Assembly (NCBI RefSeq): GCF_011947285.1
Contig: NZ_JAAOZT010000006.1
Span: 310,001 to 374,000, forward strand
DNA from: Glaciimonas immobilis
GTDB taxonomy: Bacteria > Pseudomonadota > Gammaproteobacteria > Burkholderiales > Burkholderiaceae_D
Direction of reading: 5' to 3'
DNA length: 64,000 nt
Shown here: one piece after another, positions 1 to 9,833 of the stretch
Layout: every line of letters begins with the position of its first letter
How positions within the stretch are numbered: position 1 is the first letter of the stretch
Made by a program: the position numbers and the translations under genes
Notes under the pieces: generated by a model
Database searches by the model: none
Told to the model about the DNA's origin: nothing
What the model saw: only the letters and a program-made list of their open reading frames with translations

Positions 1-545
1 GCACAAGAAAGCCAATGCGTTGTTCATGAATACCGTTTTAGAATATCCCAGACGTCTTGCAAAGCCCCTGAAATGCTTTGCTTTAACTGATCTGTTGAAG
101 TAGTTAAGGGGTGACAGAAAGAATACGGCGGATTAGTCCTCTTCCGACAAGTTTGCGGCCATGCTTGAAACGGCGATACCGAACGAGGCGGAGTGGGCGG
201 ATATTTTCGTGGCAAGAGTCTGTATGTGGGCATATTGTTGCCTGGCGGCAGGTATTCCGGCAAGCCAACGATACTGCCGCCGAACCTGAACGGATGCATG
301 CCGGACATATCCGTGAAGATTCGACGATGCTCATCAGGGATTGGAAAGCCGCTTTGAACCACTTTTGCTATATAGTTTGAAGAACGGATTTTTTAAGATT
401 GACCAAAATCGTTTGCACAAATTTCAGGACACCCTTCACGGGCGCTAAGTACTAGTAGCTAGTTGTGATGGCCGGTCAGGCGCTAATTTGCGGCGCCGAC
501 CGTTTCCTGATTACGAACATTTAAATTTTCCAACATCTCCCAACA
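1..545. other. Left edge, no gene supported
   Basis: Short open frames occur on both strands here, for example about 110 codons on the minus strand and 89 on the plus strand. None has a convincing ribosome-binding site, a recognisable domain or a sensible start. The stretch lies downstream of the stop of the leftmost transporter gene, so it probably holds that operon's end. I see no clear terminator with a T-run. Confidence 0.4.
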
Positions 546-1697
546 TCACCCGATCCTACGTTCCGACACCGGATCAAAAAATACCGCCTTCGACAAATCA
601 AAAGCCAGTTGCATCTCTTGTTTCGGCTTTGCCGCGGCGCGCGGATGCGTGCGGCAGGTGATACGTGCACCGTTGAATTGCGTGAAGACTAGTGTGTCGG
701 GGCCGGTTGGCTCGGTCAGTTCGATGGTGCACGATACTTCGCTTGGACGATAGCCCTGGTGAGCGCCATTAAGTTCCGAGCCTCTGGCGCTGAGCGCGTC
801 TGTGACGTGTTCCGGTCGGATGCCCAAGACAATATCGCTTCCAATCGATTCAGCAATTGCCGGGATATTTGCGTGGGTTGATGGCAAGGGCACCAAGGTC
901 GTTTGTCCGCCATGTTCCAGAGTAAATGCCGCGCCACCGTTGCTGCCATGCGCCACCAGTTTGCCGCTCAAAAAGTTCATCGAAGGAGAGCCGATGAAGC
1001 CTGCGACGAACAAGTTCTGGGGGTTGTCGTAGATGTCTTGCGGCGTACCGAACTGCTGGACGATGCCGTCTTTCATCACGGCGATCTTGTCGCCCAAGGT
1101 CATGGCCTCGATTTGGTCATGCGTGACGTAGACGATGGTGCTGCCAAGGCGTTGATGTAGCAGTTTGATTTCTGCGCGCATTTCGACGCGGAGTTTTGCA
1201 TCGAGATTAGATAGCGGTTCGTCAAATAAAAACAGCGAAGGATCGCGTGCAATCGCACGGCCCATCGCGACGCGCTGACGCTGGCCGCCGGATAATAGCG
1301 CTGGCTTGCTATCGAGCAGATGTGTGATTTGTAATGTCTGCGCTACACGGTCGACGATTTTTTTCTGTTCGGCTTTTGGGACTTTACGGATACCTAAGCC
1401 AAACGAAATATTTTCTCGTACAGTCATCGTTGGATACAAGGCGTACGACTGAAACACCATCGCGATATCGCGGGCTTTGGGTGCGATGTCATTGACGCGG
1501 CGCTCACCGATCATGATGTCGCCTTCGGAAACCGTCTCCAGACCGGCGATCATATTGAGCAATGTGGATTTCCCGCAGCCCGAACCACCGACCAAAATCA
1601 GGAATTCGCCATCCTCTATCTCCAGATTGATTCCTTTCAGAATCTCGTTGCCGTTAGGATAAACTTTGCGCACATTGCGAATTGATAAACTAGCCAT
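546..1697 (-). CDS. gtsD: Glucose-type sugar ABC transporter, ATP-binding subunit
   Basis: This is the cytoplasmic ATPase of a CUT1-type sugar importer (MalK/UgpC class), 383 aa. Walker A (GGSGCGKST) is at about residues 37-45, the Q-loop glutamine at 83, the signature LSGGQ at 135-139, Walker B (LFLFDEP) at 155-161 and the switch histidine at 193. After about residue 240 there is a MalK-like C-terminal regulatory (TOBE) region. I start at the ATG at 1697 because AGGAG and GGAG precede it; a longer frame upstream lacks this. It is the last gene of a minus-strand operon: binding protein, two permeases, ATPase. The neighbouring zwf, glucokinase, pgi, edd and eda genes make glucose the likely substrate, as for Pseudomonas gtsABCD. 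Specificity is inferred, not shown. Confidence 0.9.
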   Translation of the reverse strand: MASLSIRNVRKVYPNGNEILKGINLEIEDGEFLILVGGSGCGKSTLLNMIAGLETVSEGDIMIGERRVNDIAPKARDIAMVFQSYALYPTMTVRENISFGLGIRKVPKAEQKKIVDRVAQTLQITHLLDSKPALLSGGQRQRVAMGRAIARDPSLFLFDEPLSNLDAKLRVEMRAEIKLLHQRLGSTIVYVTHDQIEAMTLGDKIAVMKDGIVQQFGTPQDIYDNPQNLFVAGFIGSPSMNFLSGKLVAHGSNGGAAFTLEHGGQTTLVPLPSTHANIPAIAESIGSDIVLGIRPEHVTDALSARGSELNGAHQGYRPSEVSCTIELTEPTGPDTLVFTQFNGARITCRTHPRAAAKPKQEMQLAFDLSKAVFFDPVSERRIG

Positions 1698-1813
1698 CTC
1701 TACTCCATCTCCTGATCGTTCTCTACAGCCAACATCTTTATGTGGACTGTTAAGTAAAGGGAATCTCACCCCATTTTTGTGAGCCGTTAAGGCGGCGTAC
1801 TGCCGTAGGCTGA

Positions 1814-2713
1814 TTAGCCTTTTACAGCCCCGGCAGTTAGCCCGCGTACGAAATATTTTCCTGCCAGCAGATAGACAACCAACGTTGGCAATGCCGCGAT
1901 GATGGCCGCCGCCATGTTAACGTTATATTCGGTAACGCCGGTCGAAGTATTGACCAGATTATTCAATGCCACGGTGACCGGTTTGGCATCCGATCCGCCA
2001 AATACGACGCCGAACAAAAAGTCATTCCAGATTTGCGTGAACTGCCAGATAAAGCACACCATGAATATCGGGAGCGATAGCGGGAAGATGATTTTGCGAT
2101 AGGTCATGAAGAAACCCGCGCCATCAATCCTCGCTGCCTTGACCAGTTCTTCGGGCACGGTGATGTAGTAATTGCGGAAAAATAAAGTGGTAAACGCGAT
2201 GCCATAAACAATGTGAACAAACACAAGACCGCTGGTGCTGTTGGATAAATCGACCAGGCCTAGCAATCGTGCCATTGGCAGGATCACGACCTGAAACGGA
2301 ATGAAGCAGCCGACCATCAGCGCAGTAAATACGATTTCTGAACCGCGGAATCGCCAGTGTGCAAGGACATAACCGTTCAGCGAGCCGACCAGCGTTGAAA
2401 TCAGCACGGCCGGGATCGCCATTCTGAGCGAGTTCCAGAAGTAGGGCGCCAGCCCGTTGCAATCAACCCCGGTGCAAGCATGGCCCCAGGCTTTGCTCCA
2501 GGCCGCGCCGGTGAGCGAGTGCGGTAATGAGAGTAGATTACCCGTGCGAATTTCTTCCAGCGTCTTAACCGAGGTACTCAGCATCACATACAGCGGTATC
2601 AGATAATAAACCGCGACAAAAATAAGCAGGACATAGATGGCGATGCGGCCCGGCGTGAGTCGTGCGCCCGCGTGGTGAACGGTGCTGCCGTTGCTGTTGT
2701 GATTAGCGGCCAT
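1814..2713 (-). CDS. gtsC: Sugar ABC transporter permease (MalG-type)
   Basis: This 299-aa inner-membrane permease belongs to the CUT1 MalG/UgpE class. A first membrane helix lies around residues 25-45, and further hydrophobic segments follow. The EAA-type loop that docks the ATPase is visible as ELVKAARIDGAGFFMTYRKI at about residues 183-202, and the C-terminus is short (RGLTAGAVKG). Its ATG at 2713 overlaps the end of the preceding permease gene by 11 bases, which implies translational coupling. It pairs with that permease to form the channel of the putative glucose importer. Confidence 0.9.
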   Translation of the reverse strand: MAANHNSNGSTVHHAGARLTPGRIAIYVLLIFVAVYYLIPLYVMLSTSVKTLEEIRTGNLLSLPHSLTGAAWSKAWGHACTGVDCNGLAPYFWNSLRMAIPAVLISTLVGSLNGYVLAHWRFRGSEIVFTALMVGCFIPFQVVILPMARLLGLVDLSNSTSGLVFVHIVYGIAFTTLFFRNYYITVPEELVKAARIDGAGFFMTYRKIIFPLSLPIFMVCFIWQFTQIWNDFLFGVVFGGSDAKPVTVALNNLVNTSTGVTEYNVNMAAAIIAALPTLVVYLLAGKYFVRGLTAGAVKG

Positions 2714-3665
2714 TGCGCGCTCCTTTGGTTTCCAGATACATCAATGGCACCAGCACCGCCATCACAGTTGCCAGCATCATCATTGCCGACGCCGCACCAA
2801 GGCCTAGCTGACCGCGCGAAAATGAGTATTGATACATGAAGATCGCCGGTACGTCAGAGGACGTGCCGGGACCGCCAGCAGTCAGGGCCATCACCAGATC
2901 GAAGCTCTTGATAGCGATATGGGCCAAGATTAATAACGCGCTGAAAAATACTGGCCGCAGGGCGGGAATAACGATACGCCGGTAAATAGTGGGCAAACTT
3001 GCGCCGTCCACTTGCGCGGCTTTAATCACGCTATCGTCAATTCCGCGTAGTCCGGCCAGAAACAATGCCATGACAAAACCAGATGACTGCCACACACCGG
3101 CAATCACGACTGTATAAATTGAAAAATCAGAATTCACCAGCCAATCAAACGTGAAGTGCGTGAAGCCCCAGTCGTGCATCATTTTTTCTAGACCGAGTCC
3201 TGGATTCAGAATCCACTTCCATGCGGCACCAGTGACGATAAACGACAGGGCCATCGGATACAAATAAATGGCGCGCAAGGCACCTTCCGCACGAATTTTT
3301 TGATCCAGCAGGATCGCCATGAACAGGCCGATACCCAGACAAAATAGAATAAACAGGCTACCGAATATGCCGAGATTGCCTGCTGCGACCCACCAGCGGT
3401 CAAGGCCGAACAGGTCGGTGTATTGATGGAAACCAACGAGCGTGTAGTTGGGCATCATGCGCGAATCGGTGAGCGATAGCCAACCTGTCAGCGCTATAAA
3501 GCCGTAGACGAATACAAGAGAAATAATAATGGTCGGCGACAATACCAGTCGCGGTAACCAGTTATCCGCGATAGCAGATATGCGCCCTCGCGGTGCCAGA
3601 TTTTTTGACGGTTTGGATGTGCTCCCGACCGATACAGTTGTATAGGGGAGGATTTGATCGGACAT
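2703..3665 (-). CDS. gtsB: Sugar ABC transporter permease (MalF-type)
   Basis: This is the first permease of the putative glucose importer, 320 aa, CUT1 MalF/UgpA class. Several hydrophobic helices are evident, and the EAA-type loop around VIKAAQVDGASLPTIYRRIV marks the ATPase-docking segment. I use the ATG at 3665 because AGGAG sits 8 bases upstream; an earlier in-frame ATG would extend into the intergenic stem-loop region. It follows the binding-protein gene after a 276-base gap holding a 13-bp stem-loop and overlaps the next permease gene by 11 bases. Confidence 0.9.
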   Translation of the reverse strand: MSDQILPYTTVSVGSTSKPSKNLAPRGRISAIADNWLPRLVLSPTIIISLVFVYGFIALTGWLSLTDSRMMPNYTLVGFHQYTDLFGLDRWWVAAGNLGIFGSLFILFCLGIGLFMAILLDQKIRAEGALRAIYLYPMALSFIVTGAAWKWILNPGLGLEKMMHDWGFTHFTFDWLVNSDFSIYTVVIAGVWQSSGFVMALFLAGLRGIDDSVIKAAQVDGASLPTIYRRIVIPALRPVFFSALLILAHIAIKSFDLVMALTAGGPGTSSDVPAIFMYQYSFSRGQLGLGAASAMMMLATVMAVLVPLMYLETKGARNGR

Positions 3666-3760
3666 ACGTGTCTCCTGATGCAGGATCATAACCAAATCAT
3701 CGGTGCCCGTAATATTGCAAAATTGAAAACGCAATAGTTGCGGACGCCGAGATCGTGGCA

Positions 3761-3794
3761 GACATCGGCACCCTGTAGTAAGGGTGCCGATGTC
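3761..3794 (-). promoter_or_regulatory. 13-bp intercistronic stem-loop between gtsA and gtsB
   Basis: Bases 3761-3773 (GACATCGGCACCC) pair perfectly with 3782-3794 across an 8-base loop. The hairpin lies between the binding-protein gene and the permease genes. On the minus strand it is not followed by a clean T-run, so partial termination or protection of the upstream message end is more likely than full termination. Such elements often let binding protein be made in excess over membrane subunits; that role is inferred here. Confidence 0.75.
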
Positions 3795-3941
3795 AAGTTT
3801 TTATAACAAAATAGCTTACACGTTAATTTGTTGCATGTCGTTTCAACTACTCAGCCCGTTATTCTAAGGGCGGAGTGAGTGATGCGCGCTTAATCATGTG
3901 CAAGGTTTAATGGTAAATGAAGCTTATCAATAATCCGGGGA

Positions 3942-5207
3942 TTATCGGGTTTTTGCTGCTTTTGCCAATGCCTGCGCTGCCGCCTGCGATGTCATGGTCG
4001 AGTTCATGAACTTGGAAATCACGTCCAGCATCGCACCTTGTACGGCTGAACTGACTGCCATGCCGTGGGCCATACTTGGCTCCAGTGTGTTGGCTTTGCT
4101 GGCGGCAGCCATATCGTCCATTGATTCAATTGCGCAGCTGTCAAACTTGCTGCGTGGAACATCTGGACGGACAGGAATCGAACCTTTGTTCAGATTGAAA
4201 ATTTCCTGAAACTCAGGGCTCATGATCGCCGTTGCCAATACTAACTGCGCTTTTTGTTCTTCAGGACTTTTTACCTTGAACATCGCGATGGAGTCAATAT
4301 TATAGGTATAAGATTTAGCAGTGCCTGGTGCCGGGACGCACAGGAAGTCTTTGCCAGGCTGCTTGCCAGCAGCGGTAAACTCGCCTTTGGCCCAGTCACC
4401 CATGAATTGCATTCCGGCTTTGCCATTGATGACCATCGCGGTTGCCAGGTTCCAGTCGCGACCCGGTGAGTTTTTATCGATGTAAGTTTTGATTTTGCCG
4501 AGGGTGTCAAATGTCTTGATCATGGTCGGGCCGGTGAGGGTGGCCTGATCAAGTTTTACCAGCGCTTTATTGTAGAAGTCAGCACCGCCGACGCCTAAAG
4601 CGGTGGTTTCAAATACGGTAGCATCTTGCCAAGGCTGACCGCCGTGGGCGATTGCTATAAAACCAGCCTTTTGCATTTTGTCAGCGGCATCAAAGAATTC
4701 CGCCCATGTGGTTGGCGTTTTGGCGCCTGATTTCTTCAGGACTTCTGGATTGACCCACAGCCAGTTGACCCGATGGACATTGACTGGCGCCGCAACATAA
4801 TGGCCTTGGTACTTCATGGTGTTGGAGACAACCTTAGGCAGCAACGTGTCCCATTTTCCAGCAGTCGCAGCGGCATCAATATTAGCCAACACGCCTTCCT
4901 GGCCCCATTCCTGAATGGACGGTCCTTTGATCTGCGCTGCAGTCGGAGGGCTACCGGCGATGACACGTGCTTTTAGCGCAGTGGTCGCGTTTTCTCCGGC
5001 ACCGCCCGCTACCGCGAAGTCTTTCCAGGTGATGCCCTTGGATTCCATGATCTTTTTCAGTTCTGCGACTGATTTGGCTTCTCCGCCAGAGGTCCAGTAA
5101 TGCAACACTTCAACTTGCGCGGCATTGACTGCTGCAGATGCTGATAACAGTGCTGTTGCTGTGACCGTTGTGACCATTGTGGTTTTAATGAGTTGCTGCA
5201 GTTTCAT
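3942..5207 (-). CDS. gtsA: Periplasmic sugar (glucose-type) binding protein
   Basis: This 421-aa solute-binding protein (SBP family 1) captures sugar in the periplasm for the importer encoded downstream. A signal peptide is evident: a basic start, a hydrophobic stretch and AVNAA-type cleavage near residue 30. The mature start VEVLHYWTSGGEAKSVAELK and the segments APVNVHRVNWLW and GRDWNLATAM match, by memory, the glucose-binding proteins GtsA/GltB of Pseudomonas. I choose the ATG at 5207, preceded by AAGGAGA; the frame extends further upstream without a site. It is first in the minus-strand operon and transcribed away from zwf, with palindromic HexR-like sites in between. Confidence 0.92.
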   Translation of the reverse strand: MKLQQLIKTTMVTTVTATALLSASAAVNAAQVEVLHYWTSGGEAKSVAELKKIMESKGITWKDFAVAGGAGENATTALKARVIAGSPPTAAQIKGPSIQEWGQEGVLANIDAAATAGKWDTLLPKVVSNTMKYQGHYVAAPVNVHRVNWLWVNPEVLKKSGAKTPTTWAEFFDAADKMQKAGFIAIAHGGQPWQDATVFETTALGVGGADFYNKALVKLDQATLTGPTMIKTFDTLGKIKTYIDKNSPGRDWNLATAMVINGKAGMQFMGDWAKGEFTAAGKQPGKDFLCVPAPGTAKSYTYNIDSIAMFKVKSPEEQKAQLVLATAIMSPEFQEIFNLNKGSIPVRPDVPRSKFDSCAIESMDDMAAASKANTLEPSMAHGMAVSSAVQGAMLDVISKFMNSTMTSQAAAQALAKAAKTR

Positions 5208-5638
5208 ACTTGTCTCCTTATTAAAAACGCTAATTAAGATGTTTTCATTCCACGCTTGCCAATTCCCTGACGCTACACGGTCTGAAAAACATCTATCCAC
5301 TGATGGTGGGTTTGCGCCACACCATTTACTACTGTAGGACTTACAGGGACTTAGGCAAAATCGTCGCAGCGGCGTTGTGCTCTCTTTCCGCCGCCAAGGG
5401 GCGATGCATAGGTTCCTGCCGAAAAAATCAAAGCTTTCTGTTTAAATCGTGGCGCTCTTTAGGGGCGCCACTTGAATAACTTACTCTGCGAGTCCAACAA
5501 TCTTTTGCGATCCTGTTGTTGTTAGATTTTTGCATGCTAAGTTTTCCGTTCCGCCGACATTAACTGTTTCTGATAACGATGACAAGCTGCCACCATGCCT
5601 ACCAATCAGGTCCTCTTGCGAAAGGGCAGGCTAGATAA

Positions 5639-5655
5639 AGTTAGTAAAACTACAT
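5639..5655. promoter_or_regulatory. Candidate HexR operator between gtsA and zwf (site 1)
   Basis: The 17-mer AGTTAGTAAAACTACAT has the palindromic core AGT-AAA-ACT and one good outer arm. It resembles the gammaproteobacterial HexR consensus, a TTGTAATTAAATTACAA-like palindrome. It sits in the shared upstream region of the divergent transporter operon and zwf. Assignment rests on spacing and similarity to the other sites in the locus. Confidence 0.45.
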
Positions 5656-5710
5656 AAAAAGTCGAATTAAACTGACAATACTCAGCAAACATCTCTTTCG
5701 TCGCTTGTAA

Positions 5711-5727
5711 TTGTAGTAATGCTACAT
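5711..5727. promoter_or_regulatory. Candidate HexR operator in front of zwf (site 2)
   Basis: TTGTAGTAATGCTACAT is a near-perfect palindrome (TGTAG...CTACA) ending about 42 bases before the zwf start. Its position, overlapping or just downstream of a promoter, suits repression relieved by 2-keto-3-deoxy-6-phosphogluconate, as known for HexR. HexR-type proteins are encoded twice in this locus. A further CTGTA..TACAG palindrome at 5332-5346 has different spacing and is less certain. Confidence 0.55.
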
Positions 5728-5768
5728 TAATATTGCAATATAAGTTTTTTATTTATTACAAATTCACA

Positions 5769-7244
5769 ATGCAAAATCAACCCCCTTTTACCTTCACGCT
5801 GTTCGGCGGAACTGGCGATTTAGCGATGCGGAAGATTCTTCCGGCCCTTTTTATCGCGCATCGGGATGCCAAACTGCATGAAACCGGTCGCATTATTTGT
5901 GTCTCAAAGCAAGCTTTCAGCCGAGACGAATATCTGGATTGGGTAAGCAAAAATGCGGCTCCGCACGTGAAAGGAGGCGGCGCGTCCGTTGATATAGAGG
6001 ATGTTGCATGGCGGAGTTTTTTAGCGCGCATCGATTATCTGGCGCTGGATCTGGTCGAGCCTACCGGTTATCAGCGCCTGGCCGAGCTGCTGGCGCAAAG
6101 CAAAGTGGTATCGGTGTTTTATCTGGCGACTTCGCCGCTTTTATTTGAACGTATTTGCGCCAATCTTGCCACCAGTACCGTCGATTTATCTCAGGCCCGG
6201 GTCGTATTAGAAAAACCACTTGGTCATGATTTGCGCTCTTCACACGCTATTAATGATGCAGTAGCGCGGGTTTTTTCTGAGGACCAGATTTATCGGATTG
6301 ATCATTATCTAGGTAAAGAGTCGGTACAGAATCTGCTTGCGCTGCGCTTTGCCAACAGTTTATTCGAACCGCTCTGGCGGCGTGAATCGATCGCCCACGT
6401 CCAGTTAACGATAGCGGAACAGTTAGGCGTAGAAGGGCGCGGAGAGTTCTACGATGGGACCGGTGCGTTGCGCGATATGGTGCAAAACCACTTGCTGCAA
6501 CTGTTGTGCACAGTCGCGATGGAACCGCCGACCTCTTTCGATGCCAACGCTGTACGCGATGAAAAGGTCCGTGTATTGCGCGCACTGCGGCCATTTTCTG
6601 CAGAGGACCTGGAGTTGCGTGCGGTGCGGGGGCAATATGTCGCAGGTGCAGTCAATAGCCAGTCGGTACCGGGTTATCTGCAAGAACCCGGCATCGGTCC
6701 CCGTTCGCAGACTGAAACCTTTGTGGCATTACATGCCGAGATTAACAATTGGCGCTGGGCCGGCGTCCCATTTTTTCTGCGTACCGGAAAGCGCCTGGCG
6801 CATCGTGCAGCAGAGATTGTCATCACATTCAGGCCGGTACCACACGCTATCTTACCGATGCCTTTTGGTTCAGGGAGCGTGAGCAATAGGCTGGTGATTC
6901 GGCTACAACCGGACGAATCCATACAACTCCATTGTCTGGCAAAACAGCCGGGCGATGGCATGATCATGCAGCCCGTGGCGCTGGATTTATCATTCGATCA
7001 GGCTTTTAAACAACGCAGGGCAGAAGCCTATGAGCGGCTATTGCTTGATGCGATTCGTGGTAATTTGTCGTTGTTTGTTCGCAGGGACGAGCAAGAGGCT
7101 GCCTGGAAGTGGGTCGAACCTTTATTGCACCACTGGCAATCCACCGCCTCGCCGCCCAAACCTTATATGGCGGGCAGTTGGGGACCCACGGCGTCATTTG
7201 CGATGATGGCACGTGCGGGCGCACAATGGCCTGAAGACGGTTGA
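5769..7244 (+). CDS. zwf: Glucose-6-phosphate 1-dehydrogenase (first copy)
   Basis: It oxidises glucose 6-phosphate to 6-phosphogluconolactone with NAD(P)+ in the cytoplasm. The 491-aa length is normal for the family. The dinucleotide-binding motif GGTGDLAMRK is at 13-22, EKPLGHD at about 148-154, and the active-site block RIDHYLGKE at about 176-184. I take the ATG at 5769; a TTG twelve codons earlier is possible, and neither has a strong ribosome-binding site. It is transcribed divergently from the sugar transporter and followed by the glucokinase::HexR gene. A second zwf at 13.7-15.2 kb is clearly different in sequence, so this is not a recent duplication. Confidence 0.95.
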   Translation: MQNQPPFTFTLFGGTGDLAMRKILPALFIAHRDAKLHETGRIICVSKQAFSRDEYLDWVSKNAAPHVKGGGASVDIEDVAWRSFLARIDYLALDLVEPTGYQRLAELLAQSKVVSVFYLATSPLLFERICANLATSTVDLSQARVVLEKPLGHDLRSSHAINDAVARVFSEDQIYRIDHYLGKESVQNLLALRFANSLFEPLWRRESIAHVQLTIAEQLGVEGRGEFYDGTGALRDMVQNHLLQLLCTVAMEPPTSFDANAVRDEKVRVLRALRPFSAEDLELRAVRGQYVAGAVNSQSVPGYLQEPGIGPRSQTETFVALHAEINNWRWAGVPFFLRTGKRLAHRAAEIVITFRPVPHAILPMPFGSGSVSNRLVIRLQPDESIQLHCLAKQPGDGMIMQPVALDLSFDQAFKQRRAEAYERLLLDAIRGNLSLFVRRDEQEAAWKWVEPLLHHWQSTASPPKPYMAGSWGPTASFAMMARAGAQWPEDG

Positions 7245-7408
7245 AGATACCTGAAGTCAGAACGATGTTTGTCAGGCCGTCGCAGGCAACTATTGCTCGC
7301 TGGACTACAAATCAGTTCTCAAATTAATTGCAGTGTTTAATGTTTAAGATTAATTTTCAGTTATTTTTAAGTTATTAAATCTTACGTTTTAAATGAAAGT
7401 TTTTTGTC

Positions 7409-9397
7409 ATGGCTTCATCTACAGGCGTAAATGCTAGTTTTATACCAACCGATGGGTATCTGGACGGCCCGCGCTTATTAGCGGATGTGGGCGGAACCAA
7501 CGCCCGTTTCGCACTGGAGCGGGCACCCGGACAAATTGAGGCGATACAGACTTTGCGCTGTGCCGATTATGCTGAATTTGCGCAAGCGGTTGAGGCCTAT
7601 CTGGTCCACCATGCTGCCAATGAGCTTGCCCTCGGTGCCAATGCGCAGGTACGTCATGCTGCGATCGCCATTGCCAATCCGGTGCAAGGCGACGAAATCA
7701 AAATGACCAATCACCATTGGGCCTTTTCGATCGAAGCAACCCGGCGGCGTCTCAATCTGGACACGTTACTGGTCGTGAATGATTTCACAGCGCTGTCCAT
7801 GGCATTGCCACATTTGGAGCAGACACACTGCGTGCAAATCGGCGGCGGGCGACCGCTTGCCGGTGGCGTGGTCGGGTTGGTTGGTGCTGGCACCGGCCTG
7901 GGCGTGGGTGGTCTGATCCCATCCGAACGTCGCTGGATTGCGCTGGGCAGTGAAGGCGGTCACGTCAGGTTTGCGCCGGGAGATGCGCGCGAGGCGGCGA
8001 TTCTGGCCTATTGCTGGCGCACCTATTCTCATGTTTCAGCCGAACGCCTCGTATCCGGTCCAGGCATCGAAATGACCTATATGGCGCTGGCCGACATGCG
8101 CGGAATAATGAATCCTGAACCATTGCACACCGCACAAATTGTTGAACGTGCGTTGGCGGGAGGCGACGCGTTATGCCACGAAGTATTAGAGTGTTTTTGC
8201 GCGATGCTGGGCACGGTCGCTGCGGACGTGGCAGTGACGCTGGGGACGCTGGGCGGTATTTATATCGGCGGGGGCGTGGTACCGCGCCTGGGTGAGTATT
8301 TTGCTAGCTCGCCGTTTCGCGCCCGGTTTGAAAGCAAAGGCCGTTTCGAGGGTTATATGGCCAAAATTCCTACCTATGTCATCACCGCACCTTATCCTGC
8401 TTTTGTCGGGGTTGCTGCGATATTGGCCGAACATCTGGGTGGTGGTAATGCTGTCCCAATTCTGGAAAGAATCCGGAAAGCACGTCCACAATTCTCGCCA
8501 GCAGAACAAAAAGTAGCCAGTTTGATTTTGGCGCATCCGCGTGCGGTCATGAGCGAGCCGATTTCTGAAATTGCACGCCGTGCAGAAGTTAGTCAACCAA
8601 CTGTTATCCGATTTTGTCGCACGATGGGTTGTCAGGGACTGGCGGATTTTAAGCTAAAACTGGCATCCGGGGTCACCGGTACCGTACCGGTAGCGCACAG
8701 TCAGGTGCACGTGGGTGATTCATCCCTGGATGTGGGGGTGAAGGTAATCGATAACACCATTTCGGCAATGATGGAGGTGCGCGACAATCTTAACGCGGAC
8801 ACGTTGAGCAAGGTCATTGATATACTCAGTCAGGCTTCTCGCGTAGAGTTTTACGGCTTCGGTAGTTGCGGATTGGTGGCCGAAGACGCACAACAAAAAT
8901 TTTTCCGCCTGGGCATTCCTGCGTCGGCTTATACCGATCCGCAGTTGCAGGAAATCTCCGCTTCATTACTCAAAAGTACCGATGTCACCGTTATTATTTC
9001 TAACTCCGGTCGCCTGCGTCATCTGGCGCCTGCGGTAGAGATGGCAGTTAATTCCGGTGCGACTATTATTGCGCTGGCACCCAGTAACTCGCAATTGGCA
9101 AAGCGTGCCGATTACACATTAGCGGTAGAGCACGATGAAGGCAGCAACATGCATATTCCGATGGTTTCGCGAATTTTGTTGTTGTTGCTGATCGACGTCC
9201 TGGCAGTTGGTATCTCTATGAATCGTTCGAGTCCGTTTGCAGAACTTCAGCGCCAGGCCAAGCGCGGGATTCTGGCGCATACCGCTGCAACGCAGGGTGA
9301 TGTTGCCAGCGATAAAGTCACCGCTAAAGAAGAAGGGCCTTCCGCCTCAGGTGATAATAATCTGGTGACGCCAAACTTGATTTCGCACACCAAGTAA
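7409..9397 (+). CDS. glk: Bifunctional glucokinase / HexR-type (RpiR) regulator
   Basis: This 662-aa fusion joins a glucokinase (about residues 20-345) to an RpiR-family regulator (about 350-640). The kinase half shows DVGGTNARF at 26-34, the ND pair at 124-125, GAGTGLGVGG at 159-168 and GSEGGH at 180-185. The regulator half has a helix-turn-helix at about 385-410 (ISEIARRAEVSQPTVIRFCR) and a SIS sugar-phosphate-binding domain beginning near 478 (VEFYGFGSCG). Such fusions are known in Burkholderia. It would phosphorylate glucose and also sense a sugar-phosphate intermediate to control the locus. An ACTACAA half-site at 7304-7310 precedes it. A separate hexR at 12.8-13.7 kb gives a second copy of the regulator half. 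Confidence 0.93.
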   Translation: MASSTGVNASFIPTDGYLDGPRLLADVGGTNARFALERAPGQIEAIQTLRCADYAEFAQAVEAYLVHHAANELALGANAQVRHAAIAIANPVQGDEIKMTNHHWAFSIEATRRRLNLDTLLVVNDFTALSMALPHLEQTHCVQIGGGRPLAGGVVGLVGAGTGLGVGGLIPSERRWIALGSEGGHVRFAPGDAREAAILAYCWRTYSHVSAERLVSGPGIEMTYMALADMRGIMNPEPLHTAQIVERALAGGDALCHEVLECFCAMLGTVAADVAVTLGTLGGIYIGGGVVPRLGEYFASSPFRARFESKGRFEGYMAKIPTYVITAPYPAFVGVAAILAEHLGGGNAVPILERIRKARPQFSPAEQKVASLILAHPRAVMSEPISEIARRAEVSQPTVIRFCRTMGCQGLADFKLKLASGVTGTVPVAHSQVHVGDSSLDVGVKVIDNTISAMMEVRDNLNADTLSKVIDILSQASRVEFYGFGSCGLVAEDAQQKFFRLGIPASAYTDPQLQEISASLLKSTDVTVIISNSGRLRHLAPAVEMAVNSGATIIALAPSNSQLAKRADYTLAVEHDEGSNMHIPMVSRILLLLLIDVLAVGISMNRSSPFAELQRQAKRGILAHTAATQGDVASDKVTAKEEGPSASGDNNLVTPNLISHTK

Positions 9398-9683
9398 GTG
9401 ATATGCAATGCCTGGACCGGATGCCAGCGCGGGTCTGCTCTGGGCGGTTTGCCTGGCCAGCGCGATAGCGTGCCTGCCTCACACTAGAACAATTAACGAC
9501 CTATTGTGGGGTTGGGTTCTACAGATGGAGGCCAATACGGTAGCTGCACGTGCTGCGCTCTGATCCCGTTCCCATGCCTGCTAGTGCGTAATTAACTCCC
9601 CTGAAAATGCCGAAAGACCCACTTGCTTTTTGATTGACGCGGGGAGCGCAAACTAAGACATTCCATAGAAACGGCTCGCCCAT
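9398..9683. other. Intergenic spacer after glk::hexR
   Basis: The plus-strand fusion gene and the minus-strand porin gene converge here. Apart from the porin terminator just to the right I see no gene or repeat. Short minus-strand frames lack a start site and any recognisable content. Confidence 0.4.
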
Positions 9684-9712
9684 AAAAAATGCCCACTCAA
9701 ATCGAATGGGCA
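9684..9712 (-). terminator. Rho-independent terminator for the porin gene
   Basis: Read on the minus strand, TGCCCA pairs with TGGGCA across an 11-base loop and is followed by six T. It lies about 120 bases downstream of the porin stop codon. Confidence 0.75.
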
Positions 9713-9833
9713 GAATCTGGGGATACCCCAGGGACGTCTTGCTATTGCCACTAATCGGCAAATTTACAAGATAAAACCAACCAGCGCGCCGAGCTCAAGC
9801 GACGCGGTAGTCAGGATTACCCGGGTGTTGCTA

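Noticed and set aside
24-380. Overlapping open frames of 112, 76 and 89 codons at the left edge
   Set aside because: They overlap on opposite strands, lack ribosome-binding sites and show no recognisable domain.
5332-5346. CTGTAGGACTTACAG as a HexR site
   Set aside because: The arms fit but the spacing is two bases shorter than in the other sites, so it was mentioned but not listed as an operator.
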